A stretch of DNA of 64,000 nt from Marinobacter bryozoorum (GTDB lineage Bacteria > Pseudomonadota > Gammaproteobacteria > Pseudomonadales > Oleiphilaceae), in assembly GCF_023156245.1 (NCBI RefSeq), contig NZ_JAKZAH010000004.1, positions 1 through 64,000 of the forward strand, read 5' to 3'. The notes under the pieces were generated by a model. That model saw only the letters and a list, made by a program, of their open reading frames with translations. It was not told the DNA's origin and searched no databases. Position 1 is the stretch's first letter, and each line of letters starts with the position of its first letter. Shown here piece after piece: positions 17,404 through 26,007 of this stretch. Position numbers and translations under genes: made by a program.

Positions 17404-18177
17404 ATGTTGTCAGTGCGACTCCAGACACTGCCTGAATTCACCCGCCAGCACACCCATGACCACGATCAGGCAGTGATCGGTGTCTACGGGCGGGCGGAAG
17501 TGAACGTTGCCGGGCGGGAAGGCCGCCTGGATACCTGGCGAGCCTGCCTGGTGCCGGCCCGGATACCCCACGAATTTTCCGGTGGTCCTGAAAACCAGGT
17601 ACTGGTGATCAATGTGGATGCCTGGCCTCCCCAGCCCGGGGAAGCACATTTCCGGGACTTTGCTGCCGTCAGGCGACTGTTCAGCAAGACCGTGGTCATC
17701 GGTCTTGATGCCCATCTGCAACAGCTGGTGCAGGTCTCTGCCACCGAGATACGGCGGCCCGGCGCTGAACTGGGTATCCGCAACCATCTTGCCTCGGCCA
17801 TTCTGCTTGCGTTATCCGACCGGCTTGCCCGGGGGGCGGAGACCGTACCTCTGCGGCGGCCGGGGCTTGACCCGGAAAAGTTGCGGCAGTTTGTTCTCGA
17901 GAATCTCAATCAGCGCATTACCGTCGAGGACCTGGCCGCCCAGGCCTGCCTGAGTCAGAGCCGGTTTCACGAGCTGTTCCGTCAGACCATGGCTACCAGC
18001 CCCTACCGGTTTCTGCTTAACACCCGCCTTGACCAGGCCTGTCAGATGCTACGTACCACGTCCCTCCCGGTGGCGGATATCAGCGCCCAAACCGGGTTTT
18101 CCAGTCAGTCCGCTCTCACCACCGCCTTGCGTAAACACCGCGGCCTTACGCCGACCCAGCTTCGTAGCCACGACTGA
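17404..18177 (+). CDS. AraC-family regulator, probably of proline use (PruR-like)
   Basis: Protein of 257 residues. The N-terminal half is a cupin-like sensor domain (HTHDHDQAVIGVYGRAEVNV, then VPARIPHEFSG). The C-terminal 100 residues hold two helix-turn-helix units (ITVEDLAAQACLSQSRFHELFRQT and LPVADISAQTGFSSQSALTTALRKH). It sits directly upstream of putP, in the same direction, and two direct repeats in the gap look like AraC-type half sites. P. aeruginosa uses an AraC protein (PruR) to control proline transport and degradation, so a similar role is inferred from context only. Confidence 0.8.
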   Translation: MLSVRLQTLPEFTRQHTHDHDQAVIGVYGRAEVNVAGREGRLDTWRACLVPARIPHEFSGGPENQVLVINVDAWPPQPGEAHFRDFAAVRRLFSKTVVIGLDAHLQQLVQVSATEIRRPGAELGIRNHLASAILLALSDRLARGAETVPLRRPGLDPEKLRQFVLENLNQRITVEDLAAQACLSQSRFHELFRQTMATSPYRFLLNTRLDQACQMLRTTSLPVADISAQTGFSSQSALTTALRKHRGLTPTQLRSHD

Positions 18178-18561
18178 AACTGCCTGATTTGGTGAAACAT
18201 CGTAGGAATTTGTAAAGTCTCCGAAGGAATTCGGAAGTCTCACAATCAGTGTAAGGCTAAATTAAACGATTATTAATCCGCAGCCAGGCTTTCTGTTCGG
18301 TTTCTACAGGTGACCACGTTAAAAGCGTGTTTCCAACAAGGTGCAAGTGGCATTTTTCGTTGAGCATCTATACTGAACAGTAATGATTCATCCCGCCGGG
18401 GTGTCGTTTGGGCCCTGCGCCGCGGATCAAGAGGAACAAGGCAAAGGGAATTGGCCACGAAGCAATAAAAATAACAGGTATTGCCCGTTTGTCCGTCCCA
18501 CGGCTCGCGGCTTGCCTGACGGTCTCCACCAACGGCCGTATCAACAAACTGGAGGAACTAC
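18178..18561. promoter_or_regulatory. araC-putP intergenic control region
   Basis: 384 bases without a gene. Apart from the tandem operator and -10 box listed separately, I see AT-rich sequence at 18240-18290 and a TATACT at 18369-18374 with no matching -35. No terminator is visible after the regulator gene. Confidence 0.5.
18204..18241 (+). promoter_or_regulatory. candidate AraC-type tandem operator
   Basis: Two direct repeats, AGGAATTTGTAAAGTCTC (18204-18221) and AGGAATTCGGAAGTCTC (18225-18241), are spaced 20-21 bases apart, i.e. two helical turns, as usual for AraC-protein half sites. A -10-like TAAATT follows at 18258-18263, so the second repeat would cover the -35 position, typical of an activator. 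Confidence 0.55.
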
Positions 18562-20052
18562 ATGGCTACGGGTGTATGGATTAGTCTCTTTGTCTACTTT
18601 GGTCTGATGATTGTCATCGGCCTCTATGCGATGCGCACGTCGACATCGTCCTCGGAAGACTACATGCTGGGAGGCCGGGCATTGAGCCCGAAAGTGGCAG
18701 CCCTGTCTGCCGGTGCGTCGGATATGAGCGGCTGGTTGCTGCTGGGTCTGCCGGGGGCATTGTTCGTCTCGGGGCTGGCGTCTGCCTGGATCGGCATCGG
18801 CCTGTTTGTGGGCGCGTTTATCAACTGGGTGATCGTTGCCCCACGACTGCGGGAGCAGACGGTCCATTACGGGAATGCCATCACCATTCCTGCCTTCCTG
18901 GCGAACCGCTTTCCAACCCAGGCGTTATCGCTGCGAACGGTATCGGCGATCGTTATCGTGGTTTTCTTCGCCGTCTACACGGCCTCGGGCCTGGTTGCCG
19001 GTGGCAAGCTGTTCGAGAGTGCGTTCTCTGAAATCATCAATGTACCTGGCATGAGCGATTACGGAGTCGGCATCCTGATCACCCTGGGTGTTGTACTGGC
19101 CTATACGGTTGTGGGCGGCTTCCTTGCGGTGAGCATGACGGACTTTGTGCAGGGCTGCATCATGATGCTGGCCCTGGTTATCATGCCTGCCGTTGTGCTC
19201 TTCGGCGAAGGCGGTGGAGGCTTTGCCCAGGCTTCCGAGACTCTCAATGAGGTAGATCCGACCCTGTTGTCCTGGACTGAGGGGCTTACCCTGATCGGCT
19301 GGTTGTCGGCGGTGACCTGGGGGCTGGGCTACTTCGGGCAGCCTCACATCATCGTTCGGTTCATGGCGATCCGAACCCTGAAGGATGTACCCATTGCCCG
19401 TAACATCGGTATGACCTGGATGGGTATCTCGCTGATCGGCGCGATCTCACTGGGCGTCTTCGGCCGGGCCTACGCGGTGCGTAACGGGTTGGATGTCGCC
19501 GACTCGGAAACCATCTTCATTATCCTGGCGGACCTGCTGTTCCATCCGCTGATTACCGGCTTCCTCTATGCAGCGTTGCTGGCGGCGGTGATGAGTACCA
19601 TTTCCAGCCAGCTGCTGGTGTCTTCCTCATCACTGACCGAGGACTTCTATCGCCTGTTCCTGCGCAAGGAGGCGACGGACCGTGAGTGTGTCAATGTGGG
19701 CCGCGCCTGTGTCGTTGCCGTGGGCCTGGTGGCCGCGATGATCGCTTCCGACCCGGACTCCCAGGTGCTGGGCCTGGTGAGTAACGCCTGGGCCGGCTTT
19801 GGTGCTGCCTTCGGGCCGCTGATCATCCTGTCGCTGATGTGGCCGCGCACCAACGGTGCAGGTGCCATTGCTGGCCTGGTGGTCGGTGCCGCAACGGTGA
19901 TGATCTGGATCTCCCTGGGCTGGAACGGCTCGTTTATGGGCGGTCCTGGTGTCTATGAGATCATCCCCGGCTTTATCGCTGCCTGGATTGCCATCATGGC
20001 GGTCAGCCTGGCTACTTCGGATGCCGGCGAGTACCAGCATATCGAACGGTGA
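18562..20052 (+). CDS. putP: sodium/proline symporter PutP
   Basis: Sodium:solute symporter of 496 residues (E. coli PutP is 502), with about 13 transmembrane helices. PutP-type signatures are visible: SEDYMLGGRALSPKVAALSAGASDMSGWLLLGLPGA near the N-terminus, the GQPHIIVRFMAIR segment, and MSTISSQLLVSSSSLTEDFYR in the sodium-binding region. It imports proline with Na+ as nutrient or osmoprotectant. The putA dehydrogenase is not in the window. A terminator follows. Confidence 0.93.
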   Translation: MATGVWISLFVYFGLMIVIGLYAMRTSTSSSEDYMLGGRALSPKVAALSAGASDMSGWLLLGLPGALFVSGLASAWIGIGLFVGAFINWVIVAPRLREQTVHYGNAITIPAFLANRFPTQALSLRTVSAIVIVVFFAVYTASGLVAGGKLFESAFSEIINVPGMSDYGVGILITLGVVLAYTVVGGFLAVSMTDFVQGCIMMLALVIMPAVVLFGEGGGGFAQASETLNEVDPTLLSWTEGLTLIGWLSAVTWGLGYFGQPHIIVRFMAIRTLKDVPIARNIGMTWMGISLIGAISLGVFGRAYAVRNGLDVADSETIFIILADLLFHPLITGFLYAALLAAVMSTISSQLLVSSSSLTEDFYRLFLRKEATDRECVNVGRACVVAVGLVAAMIASDPDSQVLGLVSNAWAGFGAAFGPLIILSLMWPRTNGAGAIAGLVVGAATVMIWISLGWNGSFMGGPGVYEIIPGFIAAWIAIMAVSLATSDAGEYQHIER

Positions 20053-20078
20053 TCATTCACCTGAGTTGACCTGAACGA

Positions 20079-20102
20079 GGGCTCCTGCGGGAGCCCTTTT
20101 TT
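20079..20102 (+). terminator. intrinsic terminator after putP
   Basis: GGGCTCC (20079-20085) and GGAGCCC (20090-20096) with a 4-base loop, followed by six T. Confidence 0.88.
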
Positions 20103-20128
20103 ATAGTCCGCGAACCTGGTTCGCAAGA

Positions 20129-20231
20129 CGGGTGTGGGGGGGGGCGGTTTTCTGCCGGGAGAGGATGTCTGAGCGAAGCGAGTTACTCGACCAGAAGAAA
20201 ACCGGGCTCCCCGCAGCCGGCCATACTCCGT
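20129..20231. repeat. dispersed intergenic palindromic repeat, copy 1
   Basis: A roughly 100-base element that resembles, in inverted orientation, 23763-23870. The shared core TGTCTGAGCGAAGCGAGTT (20166-20184) is identical in both. Outer arms CGGTTTTCT (20145-20153) and AGAAAACCG (20196-20204) pair perfectly, so the element forms a long hairpin. No reading frame. Confidence 0.65.
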
Positions 20232-20242
20232 AATTCAAGGCC

Positions 20243-20274
20243 AAAAAAAACGCCAACCCGAAGGCTGGCGTTTT
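20243..20274 (-). terminator. intrinsic terminator after acnB
   Basis: On the minus strand AAAACGCCAGCC pairs with GGTTGGCGTTTT (one mismatch or G-U pair) around a TTCG-containing loop, followed by a run of T (A run at 20243-20250 on the plus strand). It lies 31 bases after the acnB stop. Confidence 0.85.
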
Positions 20275-20304
20275 CAGATCAGAGGTTAACTACCTCAAAG
20301 GCGA

Positions 20305-22899
20305 TCAGGCTACGGAAGCCTCGGATGCCTTCTTGGTGTAGTCTTCCATCTGGTCGAAGTTGAGATACTTGTAGATCTCTTTGGACATGCTGTTCAGGTC
20401 CTTGGCGTACTCCATGTACTCCGCCGGGCTCGGCAGCTTGCCCAGGACCGCACCCACAGCCGCCAGTTCCGCAGAGGTCAGGTACACATTGGCACCATCG
20501 CCCAGGCGGTTCGGGAAGTTACGGGTCGAGGTGGACAGAACCGTGGACTTGGCCGCCACACGTGCCTGGTTACCCATGCACAGGGAGCAACCCGGCATCT
20601 CGGTGCGAACACCGGCGGTGCCGTAGGTGTTGAAGTAACCCTCGTCCATCAGCTGCTGCTGATCCATCTTGGTGGGCGGAGACATCCACAGACGTGTCTT
20701 CAGGGGCTCCTTGTTCTGCTCCAGCAGCTTGCCGGCAGCGCGGAAGTGACCGATGTTGGTCATGCAGGAGCCGATGAACACCTCGTCCACCTTGTCGCCT
20801 GCGACTTCAGACAGGAACTTGGCATCGTCCGGGTCGTTGGGACAGCAGACGATGGGCTCCTTGATGTCGGCCAGGTCGATTTCCACCACGTGGGCGTACT
20901 CTGCGTCCTTGTCGGCGCGCATCAGCTTCGGATCCTTCAGCCACTCTTCCATCTGCTGGGCGCGACGCTCCAGGGTACGGGGGTCACCGTAACCTTCGGC
21001 AATCATCCAGCGCAGCATGGTGATGTTGGAACGCAGGTACTCGGCCACGGACTCCTCGGACAGGTTGATGGTACAACCAGCAGCGGAGCGCTCGGCAGAG
21101 GCGTCAGACAGCTCGAACGCCTGCTCAACGGTCAGGTGCTCCAGGCCTTCAATTTCCAGGATACGGCCGGAGAACTCGTTGATCTTGCCTTTCTTCTCGA
21201 CGGTCAGCATGCCCTGTTTGATGCCATACAACGGAATGGCGTGCACCAGGTCACGCAGGGTAATGCCCGGCTGCATTTCGCCCTTGAAGCGAACCAGAAC
21301 AGACTCCGGCATATCCAGCGGCATAACACCGGTGGCTGCGGCAAAGGCTACCAGGCCGGAACCGGCCGGGAAGGAGATGCCCATCGGGAAACGGGTATGG
21401 GAGTCACCACCGGTGCCCACGGTGTCCGGCAGCAGCATACGGTTCAGCCAGGAGTGGATGATGCCGTCGCCCGGACGCAGGGATACGCCGCCACGGGTGC
21501 GGATAAAGTCTGGCAGGGTGTGCTGCATTTCCACGTCAACCGGCTTGGGATACGCCGCGGTGTGACAGAAGGATTGCATGACCAGGTCAGCCTGGAAGCC
21601 CAGACACGCCAGGTCTTTCAGCTCGTCCCGGGTCATCGGGCCGGTGGTGTCCTGGGAGCCAACAGTGGTCATGTGGGGCTCGCAGTAAGTGCCCGGACGA
21701 ACGCCCTGGCCTTCTTCCAGGCCACAGGCCTTGCCGACCATCTTCTGACCCAGGGTGAAGCCCTTGGTGCCGGCTTCCGGGTCCTTCGGCAGGCGGAAGA
21801 TATCGGTGGCGCCCAGGCCAAGTGCCGCGCGCGCCTTGGTAGTCAGGCCACGACCGATGATCAGCGGGATACGGCCACCGGCCTGTACCTCGTCCAGGAT
21901 CACGTCAGACTTGAAGTTGAACTCGGAGATGGTCTCGCCAGCCTCGTTCAGGATCTTGCCTTCATAGGGACGGATCTCGATCACGTCGCCCATGTTCATG
22001 TTGTCGACAGGCGCCTCGAAAACCAGGGCGCCGGCGTCTTCCATGGTGTTGAAGAAGATCGGGGCAACCTTGTTACCAATACAGACACCGCCGGCACGCT
22101 TGTTGGGAACGCCCGGGATATCCTCACCGAAGAACCACAGTACCGAGTTGGTGGCGGACTTACGGGAAGAACCGGTACCTACTACGTCACCCACGAAGGC
22201 AACCGGCAGGCCCTTGGACTTGATTTCATCGATCTGGCTCATCGGGCCAGTAACGCCGGGCTCTTCCGGCTTCAGGCCATCACGCTCCATTTTGTAGGCG
22301 GCGCGGGCGTGCAGGGGGATGTCCGGGCGGGACCAGGCATCCGGGGCAGGGGACAGGTCGTCGGTGTTGGTTTCGCCGGTAACTTTGAACACCACCATCT
22401 TGGTGCTTTCGGGAACCTTCTTCTTGTTGGTGAACCACTCGGCGTTGGCCCAGGATTCAATCACCTCTTTGGCGACGGCATTGCCGGCGTCCATCTTTTC
22501 CTTCACGTCGTTGAAGGCGTCGAACATCAGCAGGGTTCTTTTCAGCTGCTCACCGGAAAGCTTGGCCAGCTCATCGTTGTCCAGCAGCTCAACCAGGGTG
22601 GCGATGTTATAGCCGCCCTGCATCATGCCCAGCAGCTCAACCGCTTTTTCCTTGTTCAGCAGCGGGCTGGTGGCCTCGCCCTTGGCAATGGCGGACAGGA
22701 AACCGGCCTTCACGTAGGCGGCTTCATCAACGCCCGGCGGAATACGGTTTTCCAGCAGGTAAACCAGGAACTCTTCCTCGCCTTTGGGCGGGTTTTTCAG
22801 CAGTTCCACCAGCTCGGCGGTCTGCTCGGCGTTCAAAGGCTTGGGGGGAATGCCCAGAGCTTCGCGCTCTGCAACGTGTTCACGATATGCTTCTAACAC
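20305..22899 (-). CDS. acnB: bifunctional aconitate hydratase 2 / 2-methylisocitrate dehydratase
   Basis: TCA-cycle enzyme of 864 residues (E. coli AcnB 865). It has the N-terminal HEAT-like domain, then the swivel domain ([31 protein letters not shown]), then the Fe-S domains. The 4Fe-4S cysteines are in [10 protein letters not shown] and [10 protein letters not shown]. AcnB also interconverts 2-methylisocitrate in propionate breakdown and can bind mRNA when its cluster is lost. I choose GTG at 22899 ([13 protein letters not shown]): GAGGG lies seven bases upstream and it matches homologues, whereas the ATG at 22914 has no ribosome site. Confidence 0.95.
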   Translation of the reverse strand: MLEAYREHVAEREALGIPPKPLNAEQTAELVELLKNPPKGEEEFLVYLLENRIPPGVDEAAYVKAGFLSAIAKGEATSPLLNKEKAVELLGMMQGGYNIATLVELLDNDELAKLSGEQLKRTLLMFDAFNDVKEKMDAGNAVAKEVIESWANAEWFTNKKKVPESTKMVVFKVTGETNTDDLSPAPDAWSRPDIPLHARAAYKMERDGLKPEEPGVTGPMSQIDEIKSKGLPVAFVGDVVGTGSSRKSATNSVLWFFGEDIPGVPNKRAGGVCIGNKVAPIFFNTMEDAGALVFEAPVDNMNMGDVIEIRPYEGKILNEAGETISEFNFKSDVILDEVQAGGRIPLIIGRGLTTKARAALGLGATDIFRLPKDPEAGTKGFTLGQKMVGKACGLEEGQGVRPGTYCEPHMTTVGSQDTTGPMTRDELKDLACLGFQADLVMQSFCHTAAYPKPVDVEMQHTLPDFIRTRGGVSLRPGDGIIHSWLNRMLLPDTVGTGGDSHTRFPMGISFPAGSGLVAFAAATGVMPLDMPESVLVRFKGEMQPGITLRDLVHAIPLYGIKQGMLTVEKKGKINEFSGRILEIEGLEHLTVEQAFELSDASAERSAAGCTINLSEESVAEYLRSNITMLRWMIAEGYGDPRTLERRAQQMEEWLKDPKLMRADKDAEYAHVVEIDLADIKEPIVCCPNDPDDAKFLSEVAGDKVDEVFIGSCMTNIGHFRAAGKLLEQNKEPLKTRLWMSPPTKMDQQQLMDEGYFNTYGTAGVRTEMPGCSLCMGNQARVAAKSTVLSTSTRNFPNRLGDGANVYLTSAELAAVGAVLGKLPSPAEYMEYAKDLNSMSKEIYKYLNFDQMEDYTKKASEASVA

Positions 22900-23095
22900 G
22901 ATATAGACCCTCATCAGTTGGGGAGACCCGCGCGGGCATGGAGAGCTGGCGGGCGTTGTTGTGTGGAAAAGGCCACGAATCGGCGCTGCATTCTATAGGA
23001 ATCAGGGGGTAAAGTTAAGCTGGCCTATGGTCGGAGACGGAACATGTCCTGTTGTATACTCCCCACGCCCATCAAACCTCCAGCCGGATTCCATT

Positions 23096-23710
23096 ATGTC
23101 TGATACCAGCGCCGCCCTCGCCGAGATTCATGATTTCCTGCCGTGTCGCACCCCTCAACAGTGGATCGACAACGCCCTGGCGAACCAGGACCTGATGCTG
23201 ATTGACCACGCCCATTGCGAGAAGAAGGCGGCGTCGACGGCACTGAGCCTGATGTACCGTTACGTGGACAACACCGACCTGCTGAACAAGATGTCCCGCC
23301 TGGCCCGGGAGGAGTTGCGGCACTTTGAGCAGGTGCTGTCGATCATGAAGAAACGCGGAGTGGAGTACGGCCACCTGTCGCCGGCGCGCTATGCTGCAGG
23401 GCTACGGTCGCTGGTACGCACCGAGGACCCCGGCCGGCTGGTGGATGTGTTAATTGTCGGCGCGATTATCGAGGCGCGCTCCTGTGAACGATTTGCGGCG
23501 CTGGCGCCGTTCCTGGACGACAAGCTGGCGGAGTTCTATAACGGCCTGCTGAAATCCGAGGCCCGGCATTACCAGGATTATCTGAAGCTGGCGGAGCAGG
23601 CCAATGGCGGGTCAGTGGATGAGCGGGTAGGGGAGTTTCTGGCGGTGGAACGCCGCCTGATAGAAGAAGTGGACAGTGAGTTCCGGTTTCATTCCGGACC
23701 AGTGAATTAG
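23096..23710 (+). CDS. miaE: tRNA 2-methylthio-N6-isopentenyladenosine hydroxylase
   Basis: Protein of 204 residues with a ferritin-like four-helix fold. It hydroxylates the isopentenyl group of ms2i6A37 in tRNA using a di-iron centre and O2. Di-iron ligands are visible in pairs: DHAHCEKKAAS, AREELRHFEQV, GAIIEARSCERF and KSEARHYQDYL. The start MSDTSAALAEIHDFLPCRTP matches homologues; an open frame upstream is not conserved. It is divergent from acnB (196 bases). A 25-base repeat begins one base after the stop. Confidence 0.9.
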   Translation: MSDTSAALAEIHDFLPCRTPQQWIDNALANQDLMLIDHAHCEKKAASTALSLMYRYVDNTDLLNKMSRLAREELRHFEQVLSIMKKRGVEYGHLSPARYAAGLRSLVRTEDPGRLVDVLIVGAIIEARSCERFAALAPFLDDKLAEFYNGLLKSEARHYQDYLKLAEQANGGSVDERVGEFLAVERRLIEEVDSEFRFHSGPVN

Positions 23711-23762
23711 CCACGGAATCCACGGAAGGACACGGAAAAAAGACCCAAACAGCCGTGAATGT

Positions 23763-23870
23763 TTGCGGACTATGTGCCTGGCCCCGCGATGGGGCATCTT
23801 TTCTTCCGGGAAAAGAACTCGCTTCGCTCAGACACCTTTTCCCTGCAGAAAAGACACCCCACCCCGGACC
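23763..23870. repeat. dispersed intergenic palindromic repeat, copy 2
   Basis: Inverted copy of the element at 20129-20231; AACTCGCTTCGCTCAGACA (23816-23834) is the exact complement of the core there. Nested arms TCTTTTC/GAAAAGA (23797-23803, 23848-23854) and GGGAAAAG/CTTTTCCC (23808-23815, 23836-23843) give a long stem. Confidence 0.65.
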
Positions 23871-24006
23871 CGAGCTGACAGTTGAGTTATCTGCTGCGGA
23901 ACGGGATTGTTTTTGTTCCTTCTTCCGTGTCCTTCCGTGGATTCCGTGGATTCCGTGGCAAAACAGTCTTCTTCTCTTGGCTTTCCCGTACCCTTCCGCT
24001 CGCCCT

Positions 24007-24048
24007 GAGCCTGTCGAAGGGAGCCTGTCGAAGGGAGCCTGTCGAAGG
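24007..24048. repeat. three tandem copies of a 14-base unit
   Basis: GAGCCTGTCGAAGG is repeated exactly three times (24007, 24021, 24035). The first copy is part of CGCCCTGAGCCTGTCGAAGGG with 24001-24021, a 21-base element also found at 37806-37826 and inverted at 37560-37580. Confidence 0.85.
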
Positions 24049-24074
24049 GCCGTCGATTCCGTGGCAAAAAATCC

Positions 24075-24956
24075 CTACAACTCCCGACAAAGGTCCATCC
24101 ATCGATCAATACCGGCACTTTTATACTTCTGCTTATGCAGGATGAAGTAGAACTGCCGGTCAAACCGACGGTGGGCTGCAGCCTGCAGTGGCACGAGCGA
24201 GCCTCGCCGGAAAGCATCTTCCAGGCACACCTTCGACAGACACCCGATACCCAGGTTGGCCTCCACCGCCCGTTTGATGGCCTCGGTGTGCTCCAGCTCC
24301 AGCAGGATGTTCAGTTTCGGTAACAGGCCATGCATACCCCGCTCGAAGGTCTGGCGGGTGCCGGATCCGGGTTCCCGGGCAATCCAGGTGGCGGATACCA
24401 GGTCGTCGTCCACCAGGCCCCGCTTGCTGGCCAGGGGGTGATCCGGGGAACAGAAAATCACCAGTTCGTCGTTACGCCACGGGATGACCTCCAGCTCCGG
24501 TGCCTGGAGCTCGCCCTCGATTAGCCCGATATCCAGTTCAAAGTCCGAAACCCGTCGGGCAATGGTGCTGGTGTTGGCCACTTCCAGTGAAACCCGGGGC
24601 TGTGTAGGGGAATTCATGTATTGGGCCATGACCCCAACGGCCAGATAGTTACCTATGGTAAGGGTGGCGCCGACCTTCAGCGCGCCAACTTCCGTATGGT
24701 GGTTGAACGCCTGTTCCAGTTCACCCGCCTGGGCCAGCAGGCTTTCGACCTTGGGTCGGTAAAGGCGGCCCAGTTCGTTCAGTTGCAGGCGCTTGCCGAC
24801 CCGGTCGAACAGTTTGATATCAAACTGGTTTTCCAGTTCTTTCAGGGCGCTGCTGGCGGCAGATTGTGACATGGCCAGGGACTCGGCGGCGCGGGTGATG
24901 TTCTGGAAGTGGGCCGCGGCGAGGAATACCTCAAGTTGACGGAAGGTGTACTTCAT
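24075..24956 (-). CDS. finR: LysR-family regulator, FinR-like
   Basis: Protein of 293 residues. The winged HTH (FRQLEVFLAAAHFQNITRAAESLAMSQSAASSALKELE) is at residues 5-43 and is followed by a LysR substrate-binding domain. It is divergent from fpr. In Pseudomonas the LysR protein FinR sits in exactly this place and activates fpr under superoxide or sulfur stress; the N-terminal wording is close to what I remember of FinR. Assignment rests on position and family. A perfect palindrome, ATAACGTTAT (24972-24981), lies just upstream of its start. Confidence 0.82.
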   Translation of the reverse strand: MKYTFRQLEVFLAAAHFQNITRAAESLAMSQSAASSALKELENQFDIKLFDRVGKRLQLNELGRLYRPKVESLLAQAGELEQAFNHHTEVGALKVGATLTIGNYLAVGVMAQYMNSPTQPRVSLEVANTSTIARRVSDFELDIGLIEGELQAPELEVIPWRNDELVIFCSPDHPLASKRGLVDDDLVSATWIAREPGSGTRQTFERGMHGLLPKLNILLELEHTEAIKRAVEANLGIGCLSKVCLEDAFRRGSLVPLQAAAHRRFDRQFYFILHKQKYKSAGIDRWMDLCREL

Positions 24957-25083
24957 AATCGGTTTTCCCGAATAACGTTATGAAAATATCCCATTTCATC
25001 GATAGGTTACACGTCGGTTACCATGCACACAATGCAGTTAACCTTTTCACAGGGCATTCAGATATTCAGGTGGATTGACGACC
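24957..25083. promoter_or_regulatory. finR-fpr divergent control region
   Basis: 127 bases between divergent starts. It holds the palindrome ATAACGTTAT (24972-24981) and two GGTTAC direct repeats 11 bases apart (25005-25010, 25016-25021), either of which could bind the LysR protein. I see no strong sigma-70 boxes. Confidence 0.4.
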
Positions 25084-25854
25084 ATGAGCAAGATGAACGT
25101 AGAGACGGTAACCAGCGTAAAGCACTGGAACGATACCCTGTTCAGCTTTACGACCAGCCGTGACCCCGGGTTTCGGTTCAAGAACGGTCATTTCACCATG
25201 ATCGGGTTGGAAACTGACGGCAAGCCGCTGATGCGTGCCTACAGTATCGCCAGTGCCAACTATGAGGAAGAGCTGGAGTTCTTCTCCATCAAGGTGCCTG
25301 ATGGTCCGCTGACTTCCCGCCTGCAGAAGATCCGGGTAGGTGACGAGATCCTGGTCAGTCGCAAGCCCACCGGAACGCTGATTCTCGATAACCTGCTGCC
25401 GGGTAAGAACCTCTGGTTAATCAGCACGGGTACCGGCCTGGCGCCGTTTATGAGCATCATCAAGGACCCGGAGGTCTACGAGGCCTTTGACAAGGTAATC
25501 CTGACCCATGGTGTGCGCTACAGCTCCGAGCTGGCCTACCAGGACGAGATTGAAGGCCTGCCGAAGAATGAATATTTCGGCGAAATGGTTGATGGAAAAC
25601 TCCTCTATTACCCTACAGTTACCCGCGAGCCTTTCCGCAATGAAGGCCGTCTCACCGATGCCATGCAGAGTGGCAAGCTGACCCGTGACCTGGGCTTGCC
25701 GGAGCTGGACATTGAAAATGACCGTTTCATGGTCTGTGGCAGCCCCAGCATGCTCAAGGACACCTGCCGAATCCTCGATGGTATGGGTTTCCGTGAAGCC
25801 CGGGCCGGTGACCTGGGTCATTACGTCATCGAGCGCGCGTTCGTGGAGCAGTAA
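25084..25854 (+). CDS. fpr: ferredoxin-NADP+ reductase
   Basis: FAD enzyme of 256 residues exchanging electrons between NADPH and ferredoxin or flavodoxin. Key motifs are MRAYSIASANYEEELEFFSIKVPDGPLTSRL (FAD binding), STGTGLAPFMSII (NADP binding) and VCGSPSM. It ends ERAFVEQ, the usual bacterial subclass ending close to FVEK. The start MSKMNVETVTSVKHWNDTLFSF is preceded by AGGTGG; an upstream in-frame TTG is ignored. A terminator follows. Confidence 0.94.
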   Translation: MSKMNVETVTSVKHWNDTLFSFTTSRDPGFRFKNGHFTMIGLETDGKPLMRAYSIASANYEEELEFFSIKVPDGPLTSRLQKIRVGDEILVSRKPTGTLILDNLLPGKNLWLISTGTGLAPFMSIIKDPEVYEAFDKVILTHGVRYSSELAYQDEIEGLPKNEYFGEMVDGKLLYYPTVTREPFRNEGRLTDAMQSGKLTRDLGLPELDIENDRFMVCGSPSMLKDTCRILDGMGFREARAGDLGHYVIERAFVEQ

Positions 25855-25877
25855 ATACTTCCAGCCCCTCGCTGTTT

Positions 25878-25904
25878 ACCCCGGCCCCCTGGCCGGGGTT
25901 TTTG
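25878..25904 (+). terminator. intrinsic terminator after fpr
   Basis: CCCCGGCC (25879-25886) and GGCCGGGG (25891-25898) with a 4-base loop, then five T. Confidence 0.88.
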
Positions 25905-26007
25905 TATATGTGGAAGAAAAGCCTGTGTATCAACCGGACTCTTGCTCCCGGTCCAGGTATTGGTTAGCTTTTTCGCTTGCCATTGACCCAGTCCCACAGG
26001 AACGCCG

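Larger units (their letters stand above)
23711..24058. repeat. repeat-filled spacer between miaE and the LysR gene
   Basis: About 350 bases with no gene but at least four repeat types: a 25-base perfect inverted repeat pair (23711-23735 and 23925-23949); dispersed element copy 2 between them (23763-23870); three tandem 9-base units ending TTCCGTGG (23932-23958); and three tandem copies of GAGCCTGTCGAAGG (24007-24048). A further GATTCCGTGGCAAAA copy begins near 24054. Spurious open frames here reflect the repeats. Confidence 0.8.

Noticed and set aside
18348..18366. Sigma-54 promoter before putP
   Set aside because: TGGCAT is present but the GC that should follow the GG by ten bases is TG, so the essential -12 element is missing.
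20746..22896. 716-residue reading frame opposite acnB
   Set aside because: It is a complement frame of a highly expressed gene with strong codon bias; the translation has no recognisable family and the acnB frame is certain.
23755..24150. Reading frames of 87-131 residues in the miaE-lysR spacer
   Set aside because: They consist of translated repeats (for example SLSKGACRR) and cross hairpins on both strands.
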